This document shows, one piece after another, positions 1 through 10,549 of a DNA stretch of 64,000 bases (position 1 is the first letter of the stretch; every line of letters starts with the position of its first letter). The translations under genes were made by a program, and so were the position numbers. This stretch comes from Spirometra erinaceieuropaei (lineage: Eukaryota > Platyhelminthes > Cestoda > Diphyllobothriidea > Diphyllobothriidae), in contig CACRXP010000642.1 in NCBI GenBank assembly GCA_902702965.1, positions 13,191-77,190 on the forward strand, in the 5' to 3' direction. The notes under the pieces are model-generated. The model searched no databases and was not told the origin of the DNA. It was given only the letters and a program-made list of their open reading frames with translations.

Positions 1-175
1 TCCTGCCAAGTCCAAAATGTTATAAGAGTATGCCTTACGATAATCAGTATCACAACCGCGACCAAGTAATCCTTCCTAATCGAGACCGCATTTCAGAATT
101 TCAGCCAACATTTCATGAAATAGGTCACGCACTGTACATACAGTGCGTTACCAATCTCATGAAATCTGATGAGAG
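1..175. repeat. Dispersed repeat with foldback end, copy 1
   Basis: Bases 1-125 resemble 11800-11930 in the same orientation (shared words such as ACCGCATT, CAGAATTTCAGCC/CAGCATTTCGGCC and ATTTCATGA). Bases 103-168 form an imperfect inverted repeat: CATTTCATGAAATAGGTCAC and GTTACCAATCTCATGAAAT flank a central ACAGTGCG/CGCACTGT. Probably the end of a small non-autonomous DNA element. Confidence 0.4.
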
Positions 176-599
176 AATTTCTGGTTGCATTTGACGTTCA
201 GCACTTTGTTCGCTCATCCAATGCTATCAATAAAATGTCATTTCCTTGTGCAGAGATTGTGATTACGTTATTATATCAAGTAAAATATTAGTAAAGTTTA
301 GCGTGCAATTGTCAATGCTAATACATGTCCAAAACTCCGGTTATGCATTTGAGAAATTTTTGCATTGGAAGAACAGTAAATTACTTATAAGAGTTTTAAT
401 AAACAGATTAAGGCGTACTTGGAAATTTATTTTATGTCGATATTAACAATGGTTATCAACCTGCTGACACCCAGTTTATTTTTAAATCATCAGTGGTTTT
501 ATAAATTCTCAAATATCACATTAGCAATCTGTGCGATTTGGTGTCCTAAAATGCAGAAATAACGCAGATAGGGATTCCTTTGTTTAACTAGGCTGAAAT
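176..599. other. No gene recognised
   Basis: AT-rich. A good acceptor-like tract (TTTCCTTGTGCAG) ends at 252, but no convincing exon follows it. Confidence 0.5.
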
Positions 600-1330
600 A
601 TTTTTGCCGATCAAAAAATAACTGATGTCCCATTAGTGACCATTACGACATTTTCACTTCTAGTTTTTAACATATGAAACACTACTTGTCGTGCAGTTTT
701 GTTTCTGTGCATATTATATTCAGAGATAAAACGAGCAAAAGATTAGTAGTGTCATTAAAATATCAGTATTTATATGGGCGCTCTGCCATGCATTCATATT
801 CGAAGAACGGAGTCTAAAAGCGAGCGAAAACAGTGTGAATGGCCTCAATGAATTGTAAAAAGGCATGAAAGAAATGACCAAAAGTGTCAAACATGTACTT
901 GGCCTCACCGCTCAAAAATGCAGAGTACACAGTGGTACGTTAACGGAATGCCGTAATAAAGCACTTCTTAAAGAGGTTACTTATTAAAAAAGTTATCTTT
1001 ATGTTCAAAGGCATATTCGTTGCTGACTTTCGCTGTGGTCAGTCACTTTTCTCGAAACTGAAGTTTGATGTTTGAATGAGTCTTCACATGTGACCCAACC
1101 GACAATGTTCGTGAAAAGAAGCGCCCGAACACTCACTTGTTCGGTAAATGCATTGAAGAATAATCTTACTGTAAAGTTCTTAACAGACAGGTAATTCAGA
1201 ATCTGTATTCACCGACGATCGGGTGAATGCACTGAAAATCATGAATTATTCAGCAGCATTTCGAGGCAGATCCGAAATTCGGCGTAATCGAAAACGAACA
1301 AAAGGTGTAAATTAATTTAACGGAAGAAAA
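600..1330. repeat. Dispersed 0.7-kb repeat, copy 1
   Basis: Matches 43870-44600 in the same orientation over its whole length with moderate divergence. Shared landmarks are AGTCTAAAAGCGAGC, CCAAAAGTGTCAAA, AAGTACACA, CATTCGTTGC, AATGAGTCTT and TATTCAGCAG. No coding capacity was seen in either copy. It may be an untranslated part of a retroelement or a non-autonomous element. Confidence 0.6.
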
Positions 1331-1334
1331 TTTC

Positions 1335-4031
1335 CCTCTATAAACAAAAAATATTATGCTTACGATCACGCAATTATACCTAATCATATTTTCGGTCACT
1401 CAATACCTCATAATTAGACGCGAATACTTAGGAAAACACTAGGACTGATGCGGTACGGGCTTTGCACTAAATGTTAGATAGATAGATTTAATTATTTGTT
1501 GTTTGTGGAAGGCTTGCCAAATTGAACCACCCGTTTCGTTCTCTGCGCGTGCCTAAAACTTGTTTTTTTCTGATGCAGAGTTTTATTAGAAATGGGACAT
1601 ACATGAAAGGTTTTCTTGTAAATTGAGGCGTCAACTAGGATAGAAACACTCGTGAAAGAAGTCGGTGCTTTACGCTGAGGCGGCAACGTGGCAATCAAGA
1701 GGTGGATGCTTATAATTGGCTTTATATTAAATATTCGCTGACCGAAAATTTAGGTCACCACTGCCCAAAGATTTCGTGCAGATCTAACTTTTAAACACTG
1801 ATCATTCAGAGTAACCAGCTATCATACTGTCAATCTAACAGTCTTCCGTATCTGCCTTTTGGCACATTTTGCTATTGCTCTTCACATTAGCTCATATCTC
1901 ACATGGTTTTCTATGAAAAAATTAGTCTGAGTTGCCTAATAGTTGATGGTTACTGCTACCTCTTCCAGAAAAATCAGTTTAACTTACGTGCACATGCTAA
2001 ACTAGAGAATCGTATCAAACACTTTTATGATCTACAAACTGAGCCAGAGAACTTAAAGTTTTCTAATTCGCACCCGGATGTCCACCCGATTGGATCAAAA
2101 TAAGTAATTAATTTGCATAGTCTATTAAAACTTTTCGAATGATTTTTTTTAGCTAAAATTTTAAATCATAACATTGTCCCTTAAGGTACGTTGTATGCCG
2201 TGCAAACACATCACAACCCATAAATAGAGTTAATCAGTTCATGTTAATATTGCGGCATCTTAATAACCCAACGTTATCGTATCGCTCATGTGACGCCTCC
2301 ACAATATTGTGTCTAGTATCTGCACGGTTAAATGAGCGAGGTTTTCTTTGTGACACCAGTTTTGGACAGGTTACTGGGACAACGTTTGGCTGTTACATAG
2401 CACGTCTCCTCTGTATCAATCAGCGGAAACGTCCGCAAGACAGAAAAGCAAATGCGCAAAGTCAGCAAGAGCATACGTGACTGTGACGAGGACAACTTTG
2501 CTCTCAGGTGAGGCATTTCGGTTGCTTTCCAGGCCCATATTGGCATTATCCATATTTATTCAATGAACTGCATACAATATTACATAAGTCCTCAAGGACA
2601 GCGTTATCTGTTAACAGTGAAATCGGACTAAGTGAGGAAGTTAATAACTTGAGAATTTGATTAACAGAGTGCACCGTCGTCGTAACATATTCCCGTAGTG
2701 GTGTATTGAGTCGGTTGACATATGAAATATCAATGGCAGCCCTGTGGCCTGTTCACGCTTATTTTCATGATCAGGTGATCAAATTCAACTGTGTCTTCAT
2801 TATAATCACCACGTCGGCAGTCCGTATTGCGAACGTCGGTGAAGCTAATATGGAGTTAAAATAAATACTCGAATAGTTAACTGCCTTGAGACTGGATATA
2901 TAATTTAGTATGATGGTGTACACCCGTCGCGCTTTGCTATCGTAACTGCGCGGTATCCTGCCGATAGTGATCATCGCTCACCCCTTGACATATTTATACA
3001 TAACAGCAACTCTATCCAAGATAGAACCTCCAGATAGGAACGCAATGTAAAATTAAAATGTGTACCCTAATAGAGAGTCAACTTCATTGAGACTGAGGAA
3101 TAAATGGATATATACTTTATTACAGTGATGTTCACCAATCGCGTTAAGGGGCACATCCATTCCATTTTACAATGGTGCTCGATCTGCAGAGCCGTTAGCG
3201 AACACATGGCGGCAAAAAACTTTGTCGACAAAGATAAGGATACATGCTAAAGGCAATTCTTCCACACTAATCACCTTCAGTCCGGTATTCTAGTTCCCGG
3301 GCTTTGTAGCATTTGAAAAGCATTGGAGAAAATATCACAGTACAGTTACAACTATAGTCCCTTGAAGCCGATAAAATATTGCCTGATTATAATTAGCATT
3401 TGCTATATTTTCACGCCGATCATCGGCTCCTTTATGGCTACGCATGCTTTTGCTGATGCCGAGTATTCGCGGCCGGTTTATCTTTGTTGTGCGACCTCGC
3501 CATTAAAGACAGATCAGTTGTACTGCATACTGGCCATAAGACTCACAACTGACCTGCCCTAGACTGATATTTTAAACAGCATTAACGATGAACTCATTGA
3601 TACAAAGACAGTCGACAAACGATAGTATGCAAATGAGCTGGAGTTTAATAATATCAGCATAGTCTCTGTAAGATCGCCGACTAAAAGCTATTGTTTTGCC
3701 CCATTTCCATCAAAAGACTAACCGTACATGACATTCATAGGCGTTTAGTCAGAATATTTGAAAAATTAATTCGTGCCCTTCGGATATACTAAGAGTCACT
3801 TGCGCAGATTTGACAGACACCATACCATTGGAAAGTTGTTGCATGATCTACGAAATAACTGAGTTCTAGCGCTGCCTGCGCAATTGTCAAACAAAATTGC
3901 TTACCGCTCAGTAAAATGATTATGTTAATCTTAACATAAGTGATGCTCGAATTATCACTTTCAGCGTACGTAGGAATGTGAGCGTCTATCTTGATAAGTG
4001 CTGGAGCTTAATGGGTGCGTGTGAAGCTTAC
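1335..4031. other. Gene-poor AT-rich stretch
   Basis: Only short open frames without splice support. A 79-codon hydrophobic frame at 3323-3562 (+) has no other sign of being a gene. Confidence 0.5.
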
Positions 4032-4226
4032 TGCAATTGACGTTAAAGGAATGTCTGCGGCACTGAAAGCGGAACATCGGCTGTTGGCCAGAATACGGGA
4101 TTAAATTGAACCCATCGCGTACCCACGACGAATTGCGTTTAGGTTTTTTGAATATCCTTACACAGTTGCCCCATGCACTGCAGTAACTCAACTTGAAATT
4201 ATTCTGGATGCCCATCGTCGGAGTTA
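4032..4226 (-). CDS. Candidate internal exon, four-cysteine extracellular-type segment
   Basis: A 195-base open block is bounded by an acceptor after GTTTTTGGTCATTCAAG and a strong donor (TTGCA then GTAAGC). It is phase 1 at both ends, the usual pattern of extracellular module exons. The 65 residues include YCSAWGNC (C-x5-C) near the start and FQCRRHSFNVNC (C-x8-C) at the end, with many basic and aromatic residues. No family is recognised. Partner exons were not found nearby, so the gene and its ends are unknown. Confidence 0.4.
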
Positions 4227-5034
4227 CTTGAATGACCAAAAACAGCTTAAACTGGAAAACGAGAAGCCCACGGTGTATGTTCTAGATATCAATTATTTCA
4301 AACAGCTCTCCGCGCTTCAATGAACGCTAATTTGAAGTTCAAACCAAATCCCTGATTTATGTCATAAATAAAATTACTTCGGCCTGCCACGTGAGGTGAT
4401 AGCATGCATTTTGAAGATATGAACATTAATAGTTTGAGACAATCGTTACCGCAGCTGTAATAGGAATGTGCGGAGACGATTAGTTACAAAGTCGTTACAG
4501 TAGTTCTGGAAGTTGGTGTTAAGTTAGGAAGCCCAGTGACTTTTTCTTATGAACGCGACCAACACTTTCGAACTCACCATAAAAATATGGTACCAACGCG
4601 TTTTAAATAGAAACCTTAACAATATTTTTCAAAACGTACTGGGGGAGCAACTACGAGAATGATGGACAGACCCAGCAAGAGGGAGTCAACCATGTGATTG
4701 ATTCTATAAATGGCTGCTAACTGTTTAACCTTGAGAATTGTGTCGCACAAAAACGAAAGCAGAAATGGAGAGTATCACCAATACCTCCTTGGTAGAAGGT
4801 GATTTCAAAAGATACTGAATAGAAAGGCACTGACATTAACAGCTTTTCAACTCTAAAACACTATTCCCAATTTGTTAGGGAGCCCAAGAGGGTAGAAGGT
4901 GTTCTGTTATTTTAGCCCTTATTCGTTCACAACCGAAAAATGAAATGTACGCGTGGCGCCACTGGCTGACAAAGACTATGCGTTGTAGAGTTGCGAAAAT
5001 TCCCATAGCAGTAATCAGAAGACGAGGTGGCGAG

Positions 5035-5363
5035 CATACGTAGCTTTCGATAAATTCTCGTCAGGCCAGTACAGTTACATGAGAACGGGGTAGAAGAATA
5101 ACATGTCAGCGATAACAGAAATCGATAACAGTTCTCCTTAAAACACAGGCGGGGTGTGGGACTGTGGGGGAGGGGGTAGGGCGGAGAGGGGTAGTTGTAG
5201 TCATTGTCAGGGGCGGGGTGAGAGCGGCAGTGCGCAGGAGGAGTTGCACCGTTAGTCAACCTTCGACCACTGTAGGCGCGGAGCCTGAACGGGGTTCTTC
5301 TGTGCTTATAAGATTGACTTTCGTGGCCTAATGGCGGCTGCTTCCGCTGTCGCTAACAGGCGC
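5035..5363. repeat. Inverted terminal arm, 3' side of family A PLE
   Basis: This arm pairs with 7203-7530 as an inverted repeat of about 330 bases. Shared landmarks include GAGAACGGGGTAGAAGAATA, a G-rich tract near 5155-5220, and GCTTCCGCTGTCGCTAACAG near the inner end. It overlaps the end of the endonuclease frame. Confidence 0.8.
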
Positions 5364-5779
5364 GGGCCTAGTAGCTTAGGGTAGCTAGATGGGACGTTAT
5401 AAATTACACGAAAAACTTCTTTGGGGTCCACAAGATATCCAGAATGGACAACATGCGCGAGAATGGCGCTGTCTATTCTCCTAGTTTCACCTTTTGCCAG
5501 CCATGCGGAAAGGTATTCGCGTATTCTTTTGGATAAGCGTCGTTTCATGCGACCAATATAGCCTGCTCCACAGAAGCAAGTGAAGGAATATATGCACATT
5601 GATGTGGTCTGCGGTGGCAACTTATCCTTACCTTCTCCGCGTAAAATAGGGTTAGTAGAGAATGCTATTTGAACCCTTGCTGCTGGAAAGGTTCGCGAGA
5701 CAGCTTGATCAAGGCGTCTCCTTAGGAGTTCACTCGCGGCGTCCCCTCGGAAAGGGACCTTGAGGAACAAAGTCTTCAT
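5306..5779 (-). CDS. GIY-YIG endonuclease domain of family A PLE
   Basis: This open frame of 157 codons is the C-terminal endonuclease of the PLE. The GIY-YIG signature is present as CIYSF (residues 62-66) and GYIGR (73-77), followed by the basic helix RRLSKRIREYL (80-90). Histidines lie at 109 and 112, and a Glu sits in the AEAAAI motif near 146. In PLEs this domain nicks target DNA to prime reverse transcription. The ATG at 5779 is internal to the original polyprotein, and the linker upstream (5780-6050) is broken. Similar C-termini occur at 40.8 and 49.4 kb. Confidence 0.8.
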   Translation of the reverse strand: MKTLFLKVPFRGDAASELLRRRLDQAVSRTFPAARVQIAFSTNPILRGEGKDKLPPQTTSMCIYSFTCFCGAGYIGRMKRRLSKRIREYLSAWLAKGETRRIDSAILAHVVHSGYLVDPKEVFRVIYNVPSSYPKLLGPRLLATAEAAAIRPRKSIL

Positions 5780-6054
5780 TTCGGCGGCCGGTGTGGTACG
5801 TTAGATCGGTCGTTCAGCAATATTCTTTTCAATAAACCTTTCAGGATATCAGTTTTCGCGAAGGATGTCCTGGATTTTTCTGAGCTCCTCCTCGATGCTA
5901 TCTGTTGAGCAAATTTCTTCTAGCCCTTTGTGCCAAACATCGGACTAGATTTCGTTTTGTTGGAGAAGTACGAAACTGGCGAAGTTCGTGTACTGTCAAG
6001 GCCAGGTTTTCTTCCGATAGACGCTTCTTCGGACACTCCTGTCAGGTCTCCAGC

Positions 6055-7190
6055 TTAGAAGAACATATAAAAAAGGGGTGTACCGGCCGTTTCCATCTCC
6101 AGCGTGAATTTGGTCGACGGATGTGCCTGATTTGCTATATCTAAGAGGGTTGCTACATCGATTTCTGTAGTGGCAATGGCAAAGATATCGTCAACATAGC
6201 GACCGCAATGCTTAAGCTTATCGATCTGTTCGCTTAGTTGGAATCTCTCCAATTTTAACATGAAGACATCGGCTAGCAGAGGTCCAAGGGGTGAGCCCAT
6301 AGCATCGCCGGCTACTTGTCTGTAGAGTTAGTTGTCAAACAGGAACTGCACATTTAATGTGCATCTTAGTAATAGTTCCTTGAGTGTATTCGTCGGAATC
6401 CCTATTTTCTGCTGGCTGGCAAATAGAAAATAACAGAGGTAGTCAACTGTCTCGGTGACTGAAACGTTTAATAAAAAGTGATGAGACGTCTAGCGATAAC
6501 ATCACCATGCCTTTGACGTTAAGGTCTTTGATGTCATCAATGAATCCAAAGGTATCTCGATAGCTGTTTTGTGCTAGCTGACGCTGTACAGACTTGAGTT
6601 TCTCTGCTGGCCACTTTGTTATCGCATGATACGGAGAGTTTCGCATGTAAAATCGAAAGGACTGATAGGCCTTCCTTATGGATCTTAGGTAGGCCATATA
6701 GTCGAGGGATATGTATGCCGACTGGTCGAAGCTGTTCTAGGTCACAGTCGCTTATGTGACCCCCTGTGTGGAGCCTTCTTAGACAGTCAGTCAGTTTTCT
6801 CTCTACTTCCTCCGTGCAATCCTTTTCTTTGTCGCCCATCTTGAATTTTTTCTGGTCTGATAATATGGACTGTATCTTCGTTACGTAATCCGATCTGTTC
6901 ATTATAACGACGCCTGTTCCGTTGTCTCGTCTAGTTACCAAGATATCTTTGTTTTGTCGAAGTTCTTTTAACTTTTCCACATGTGCTTTTGTCAGCAATC
7001 CCTGACATTTTGGCCCCTTGTTCAGGTACTGATAACCGCAATTCACCAGTTTTGATTTAAGGTGTTGGATACTGTCTGTGGATGTGGACACTAGGTCATG
7101 GGTTTGGTTCCATAGGATCTCGAACTGAGTTTCAAATTCTAACTGATTAACGTTTCGACGAGGTATGCAAAACTTAGGACCAAGGGATAA
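6055..7190 (-). pseudogene. Reverse transcriptase of family A PLE, frameshifted
   Basis: Three overlapping or adjacent frames make up the RT. The first (7091-6537) holds RRDNGTGVVIMNRSDY and RLYGLPKIHKEG, the N-terminal RT motifs of PLEs. After a frameshift, 6697-6443 gives MVMLSLDVSSLF, and 6300-6055 gives MGSPLGPLLADVFM and the catalytic RYVDDIF (nt 6201-6181). Upstream, codons near 7190-7100 match the PLE start (GPKFCIPRRNVNQLE). The RT uses the endonuclease nick as primer. Several breaks make it non-functional. Confidence 0.85.
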
Positions 7191-7202
7191 TACTTCAAGT
7201 GA

Positions 7203-7530
7203 TGTTAGCGCCTGTTAGCGACAGCGGAAGCAACCGCCATTGGCCTACGAAAGCCAATCTTATGCGCGCAGAAGAACCGCGTTCAGGCTCCGCGCCTACA
7301 GTGATCGAAGGTCGACTAGCGCTGCTACACTTCGCGCTCTTCCGCTCTCACCCCGGGCCTGACAATGACTGCTATTACCCACCCCCAGCCCCACCCCCAC
7401 ATTGCCATACCCGCCCGTGTTTTAAGTAGAACTTTTATCGATTTTTCTTTTCTCTGACGTGTTATTCTTCTACCCCGTTCTCATATAACTGTACTGGTCC
7501 GACGAGAATGTAACGAAAGCTACTATGCGT
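7203..7530. repeat. Inverted terminal arm, 5' side of family A PLE
   Basis: Reverse complement of 5035-5363, with a C-rich tract at 7376-7420. It abuts the 5' end of the RT region. Open frames inside it, such as the one at 7199-7429 (+), are shadows. Confidence 0.8.
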
Positions 7531-7534
7531 TTTA

Positions 7535-8695
7535 GCAAAGAGTTCGGAGGGGAGCGATCAAAATTGTAAAATCCTTTGCGTCCTCATCTCGCATCTACAG
7601 AATTGGTTAACTTAACCTATCTTCTCTTGAGTACTGGACGAGAGGCCCTCATACAGGCCTACCGGACTGTTAGACATCGAGACCGCCTTCTGCACTTCGA
7701 CGATTTTCTCGCCTTTACCACATGAACAAACCTAAGCGGGAACTCTCTCAAACTTCCTGGATAACAGTTCCACCTGCATGTTTACGGTTATTTCATTCGC
7801 AGGGCGTCGGCTGTGCTTGCAACGGATTTCTAGACAAGACCACTAAGAAGAGTCCTGTAGGCTTTTGTACATTTTCGATTTGGTTCTCTACACTTTCTTG
7901 TACACCTGACTTTCCTATACAATTGTTTGACTAAACGGAAATACAGAGTAACAACTCTGCGGCGGTCAACGTGTATTCTGGTTTCGAGTGTGTTTGATGT
8001 CGTTATTTCTTGGCCTTCGCTTGTAACCTCTCAACATTCTTAGCAATTCGTATGAGCTGACGGAGACTCCCTCCTCACAAGCCCACTTCATCATATCATC
8101 GCGGAACCGACTGTTCCTATTCAACCGGTTCCTCATCGGAATACTATCTCGCTACTTGAGAGGATTCTACTTTGCGTGAGTCAAGAACATTCCTTTTCTG
8201 ATTCTTCGAATCTATACATCCTTTTTTGTTGGTAAACACAATTTCCCCATTTGGAGTTAGTTTTTCCTGTATATATTAATGTTTGTAGTTTTAAATTCCA
8301 CGCTTCCACTACAGTCCACTGAGACATCTAAGCAAAGACTGGACATATACTAGCTTAAAAAACACCGCCTAACTTGAAAGAGCAGGTCTGTTTTACTAAG
8401 TCACTGATTTGCGAAATTCCTTCCCTAATGTGGATAATAGTTGTTTAAATTTCTCATAACTGTCCGCAACTAAATGCTCCCGCATTTCAATCCTGCAAGC
8501 TCAAAAACAATATTCTGTAGTACGTGTATAACATAATATTATATGAACCGTTTTTAATAGGGCCTTTAATGGCATTGATTATTACCTATGAATATACCCA
8601 ACTGTAATGGAATAGGCGCCATCGAATAAGTAGAATGACGGCATTTTCGTTTTCTGTAATATCGCGCAAGAAGCATGTTAGAATCCCCGCTAACG
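7535..8695. other. No gene recognised
   Basis: The first half (7600-8250) is less AT-rich and pyrimidine-rich on the + strand, but no frame longer than 70 codons and no known motif is seen. The second half is AT-rich. Confidence 0.5.
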
Positions 8696-8701
8696 TTTAT
8701 T
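8696..8701 (-). terminator. Possible poly(A) signal AATAAA
   Basis: AATAAA on the minus strand, about 375 bases past the proposed stop codon of the cysteine-module gene. It is the first clear hexamer I noticed downstream; single hexamers are weak evidence. Confidence 0.25.
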
Positions 8702-9074
8702 TTATGGACATGATTGTGCTAAATACCAACATCCACACCACACCAATTATGAAACATTTGCAATACCATCCACATCCAGGCAAGAGATGTTGTAAACGCT
8801 CATTCTAAAATAAACGCAGGAAATTACGCGAGTCAGATAGATTATAAATGAAACTGCAAAGAAAACAACGTGCGCATTAGAAATTTTTGTATAATGCTTA
8901 GCGGGCGAGAACTGAGATATTATCAAACAATTACCTTACTACAGCGGTAACAGTTGTATGAAACTAATTTTCTTACAAGGGCCTAATGACAGTCTTGAAG
9001 AATCTTGAATAAGATGTGTGACAAAACGTATATGGGCTCGCAACACCTTGTCATGCCTGCCTAAAAATTTGACC

Positions 9075-10475
9075 TTAAAACACGACTATACATGTAATCA
9101 GACCTGCAACTGAGCGTTATAGATATTCTCAGTTATTCGTGACAGGCCTTATTACTGGCAATTCCTACTATGAAGTAGTATGAACATTATGGCGACAAGG
9201 ATTCTGGAAACCTACAGTGCATTTTAAACATCACCTGCTAGGCATCTCTCCAAACACGTCTTAACACTTTCAAATCCCTCGTCTTCTGTCTTGGTAAAGT
9301 ATGTCCCTTCCTGACAGGCATTACTTTCGGTGCAGGTTTGTGCTGTGTGCTCTTTCTTCTTTTCAGCTGGAAGAAAATCATGATTAATATCAACAGGTAC
9401 AGAAAACTGAAGCAACATCGTAATAAACAACTGATGTACGCAGTGCAAAAAGAACAAATGTGTTCAGCATAATTACGACGGTAACATGAGAGCTTACGAT
9501 CGGTCCAACCACTGCACTTGGAAATGCACAGTTTGTAAGCATTAAAGGTTCCGTTCTTCTTCGAAATCTGGAGACATGATTGCTGTTTGTCATCACACAC
9601 TTTCAAGGACGTCGCGGAGCTGCTTTCCACTAAAAATGCATGATCACTTCCAGGTCAGACAAAATAGCTTGCTTTTCACAAAGCCCATTTCTGGCTCAAG
9701 TTTATTCTTTCACACGCTGTCTAATGTGAAAAAAGTGTATGTAATCGCGTAAAAAAACGAGTGTCGCAAAGTTGCTTACCCTGTCCCACCAATTGACACG
9801 ACAGAACACACATCACGTGCCTCTCGAAGATTCGTTCGTGGCCTTTTCTTCCATAGACATCATACTCTTTGCAAGACTGGTCGGACCCTTCACAATAGTA
9901 GGCCTTCGTCTTCTCAGTTATGCCCTCTTGAGACAAAGAAAGAAGTTGCTTAGTAATCCCAATGTTCTGGATGAACAGGCGACCGCGAACGCAGGAAAGG
10001 TTTGCAGTTTCAGCGGATAAAGTAGGGAATGCATTTAAATGGAAGTACAGACCTCGTTGATGTGCGCATATATTGCGACAGGCTGCATCCTTGGCTGGGT
10101 CTCCTGTACTGTAGGGCAGACTGGTGCAGTCTGTGCGAGCACCTTTACATATTTCTTGCGTGGCTTCTGAACACGAAAACGGCAAAAATTTAAGTGAGTG
10201 CGAGCTGTGGCAGCCTTATATATACTCATATTTCTATTGTTGTTTTAGCAGCATATGTCTATTTGGGGTATTACGCCTTAAATTGGTTAGGTCAAGAGCT
10301 AATACCTTGTTCGCTGGAGGTTCTCTAGCAGCTTAATAAAACAAAACGAACTATTTAGCAAGCATAGTGACTTTATATCCATCGCTCCTAATTTTTTGTA
10401 ATGATAAAACGCACCGGAGACGACCACCATGGAAATCAACGCAGCCTGAAGTAGCATCGACGAAGGGAGTCTCAT
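9075..10475 (-). CDS. Secreted modular protein with four 4-cysteine modules (multi-exon)
   Basis: Six exons are inferred on the minus strand: 10475-10415, 10166-10053, 9926-9780, 9629-9498, 9366-9235 and a short last exon, best placed at 9103-9075. Exon 1 gives a hydrophobic signal peptide (MRLPSSMLLQAALISMVVVS) with A at -3 of the ATG. Donors are GTGCGT, GTCTGT, GTAAGC, GTAAGC and GTGATG; acceptors follow pyrimidine-rich tracts and end in CAG, AAG or TAG. Every junction is phase 1 and exons 2-5 are 114, 147, 132 and 132 bases, so the frame stays open throughout. Each of exons 2-5 codes one module with exactly four Cys: C-x6-C-x15-C-x3-C, C-x6-C-x20-C-x3-C, C-x6-C-x15-C-x3-C and C-x5-C-x19-C-x3-C. 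The product would be about 200 residues, exported and disulfide-rich. The final CxxxC recalls the end of Kunitz domains, but the spacing does not fit Kunitz. The family is unrecognised. The modules probably arose by exon duplication. Confidence 0.72.
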
Positions 10476-10536
10476 TGTGTCAGACCGATGTCACCGCAGG
10501 TACTATAGTTTGACAATTTCGCATAGCATATATGTC

Positions 10537-10546
10537 TATATTTATA
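10537..10546 (-). promoter_or_regulatory. TATA box of the cysteine-module gene
   Basis: The minus strand reads TATAAATATA about 62-71 bases before the ATG at 10475. This would place transcription start near 10510 and leave a 5' leader of about 35 bases. It fits the signal-peptide exon directly downstream, but AT-rich DNA makes chance matches common. Confidence 0.4.
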
Positions 10547-10549
10547 CCT

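Larger units (their letters stand above)
5035..7530 (-). mobile_element. Penelope-like element, family A copy 1, with inverted terminal arms
   Basis: A minus-strand PLE carries an N-terminal segment near 7190, RT down to about 6055 and a GIY-YIG endonuclease at 5779-5306. It is flanked by inverted arms at 5035-5363 and 7203-7530. The 7.2-7.5 kb arm is a reverse copy of the element's own 3' end, including the last codons of the endonuclease. Terminal inverted partial copies are typical of PLE insertion. The element is old, with frameshifts and stops in the RT. Confidence 0.85.

Noticed and set aside
3323..3562. Small hydrophobic protein
   Set aside because: Hydrophobicity is expected from AT-rich chance translation; no promoter, splice or family support.
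4927..5259. 110-codon proline-rich minus frame
   Set aside because: Lies in the PLE terminal arm; Pro and Ser richness reflects the G-rich tract.
9235..9926. Kunitz inhibitor identity for the modules
   Set aside because: Only the terminal CxxxC fits; the first Cys pair spacing (x5-6) and the missing third disulfide do not.
9772..10020. 82-codon + strand frame
   Set aside because: Antisense shadow of the cysteine-module exon at 9780-9926.
10035..10229. 64-codon minus frame
   Set aside because: Different frame over exon 2 of the cysteine-module gene, without Cys pattern or splice fit.
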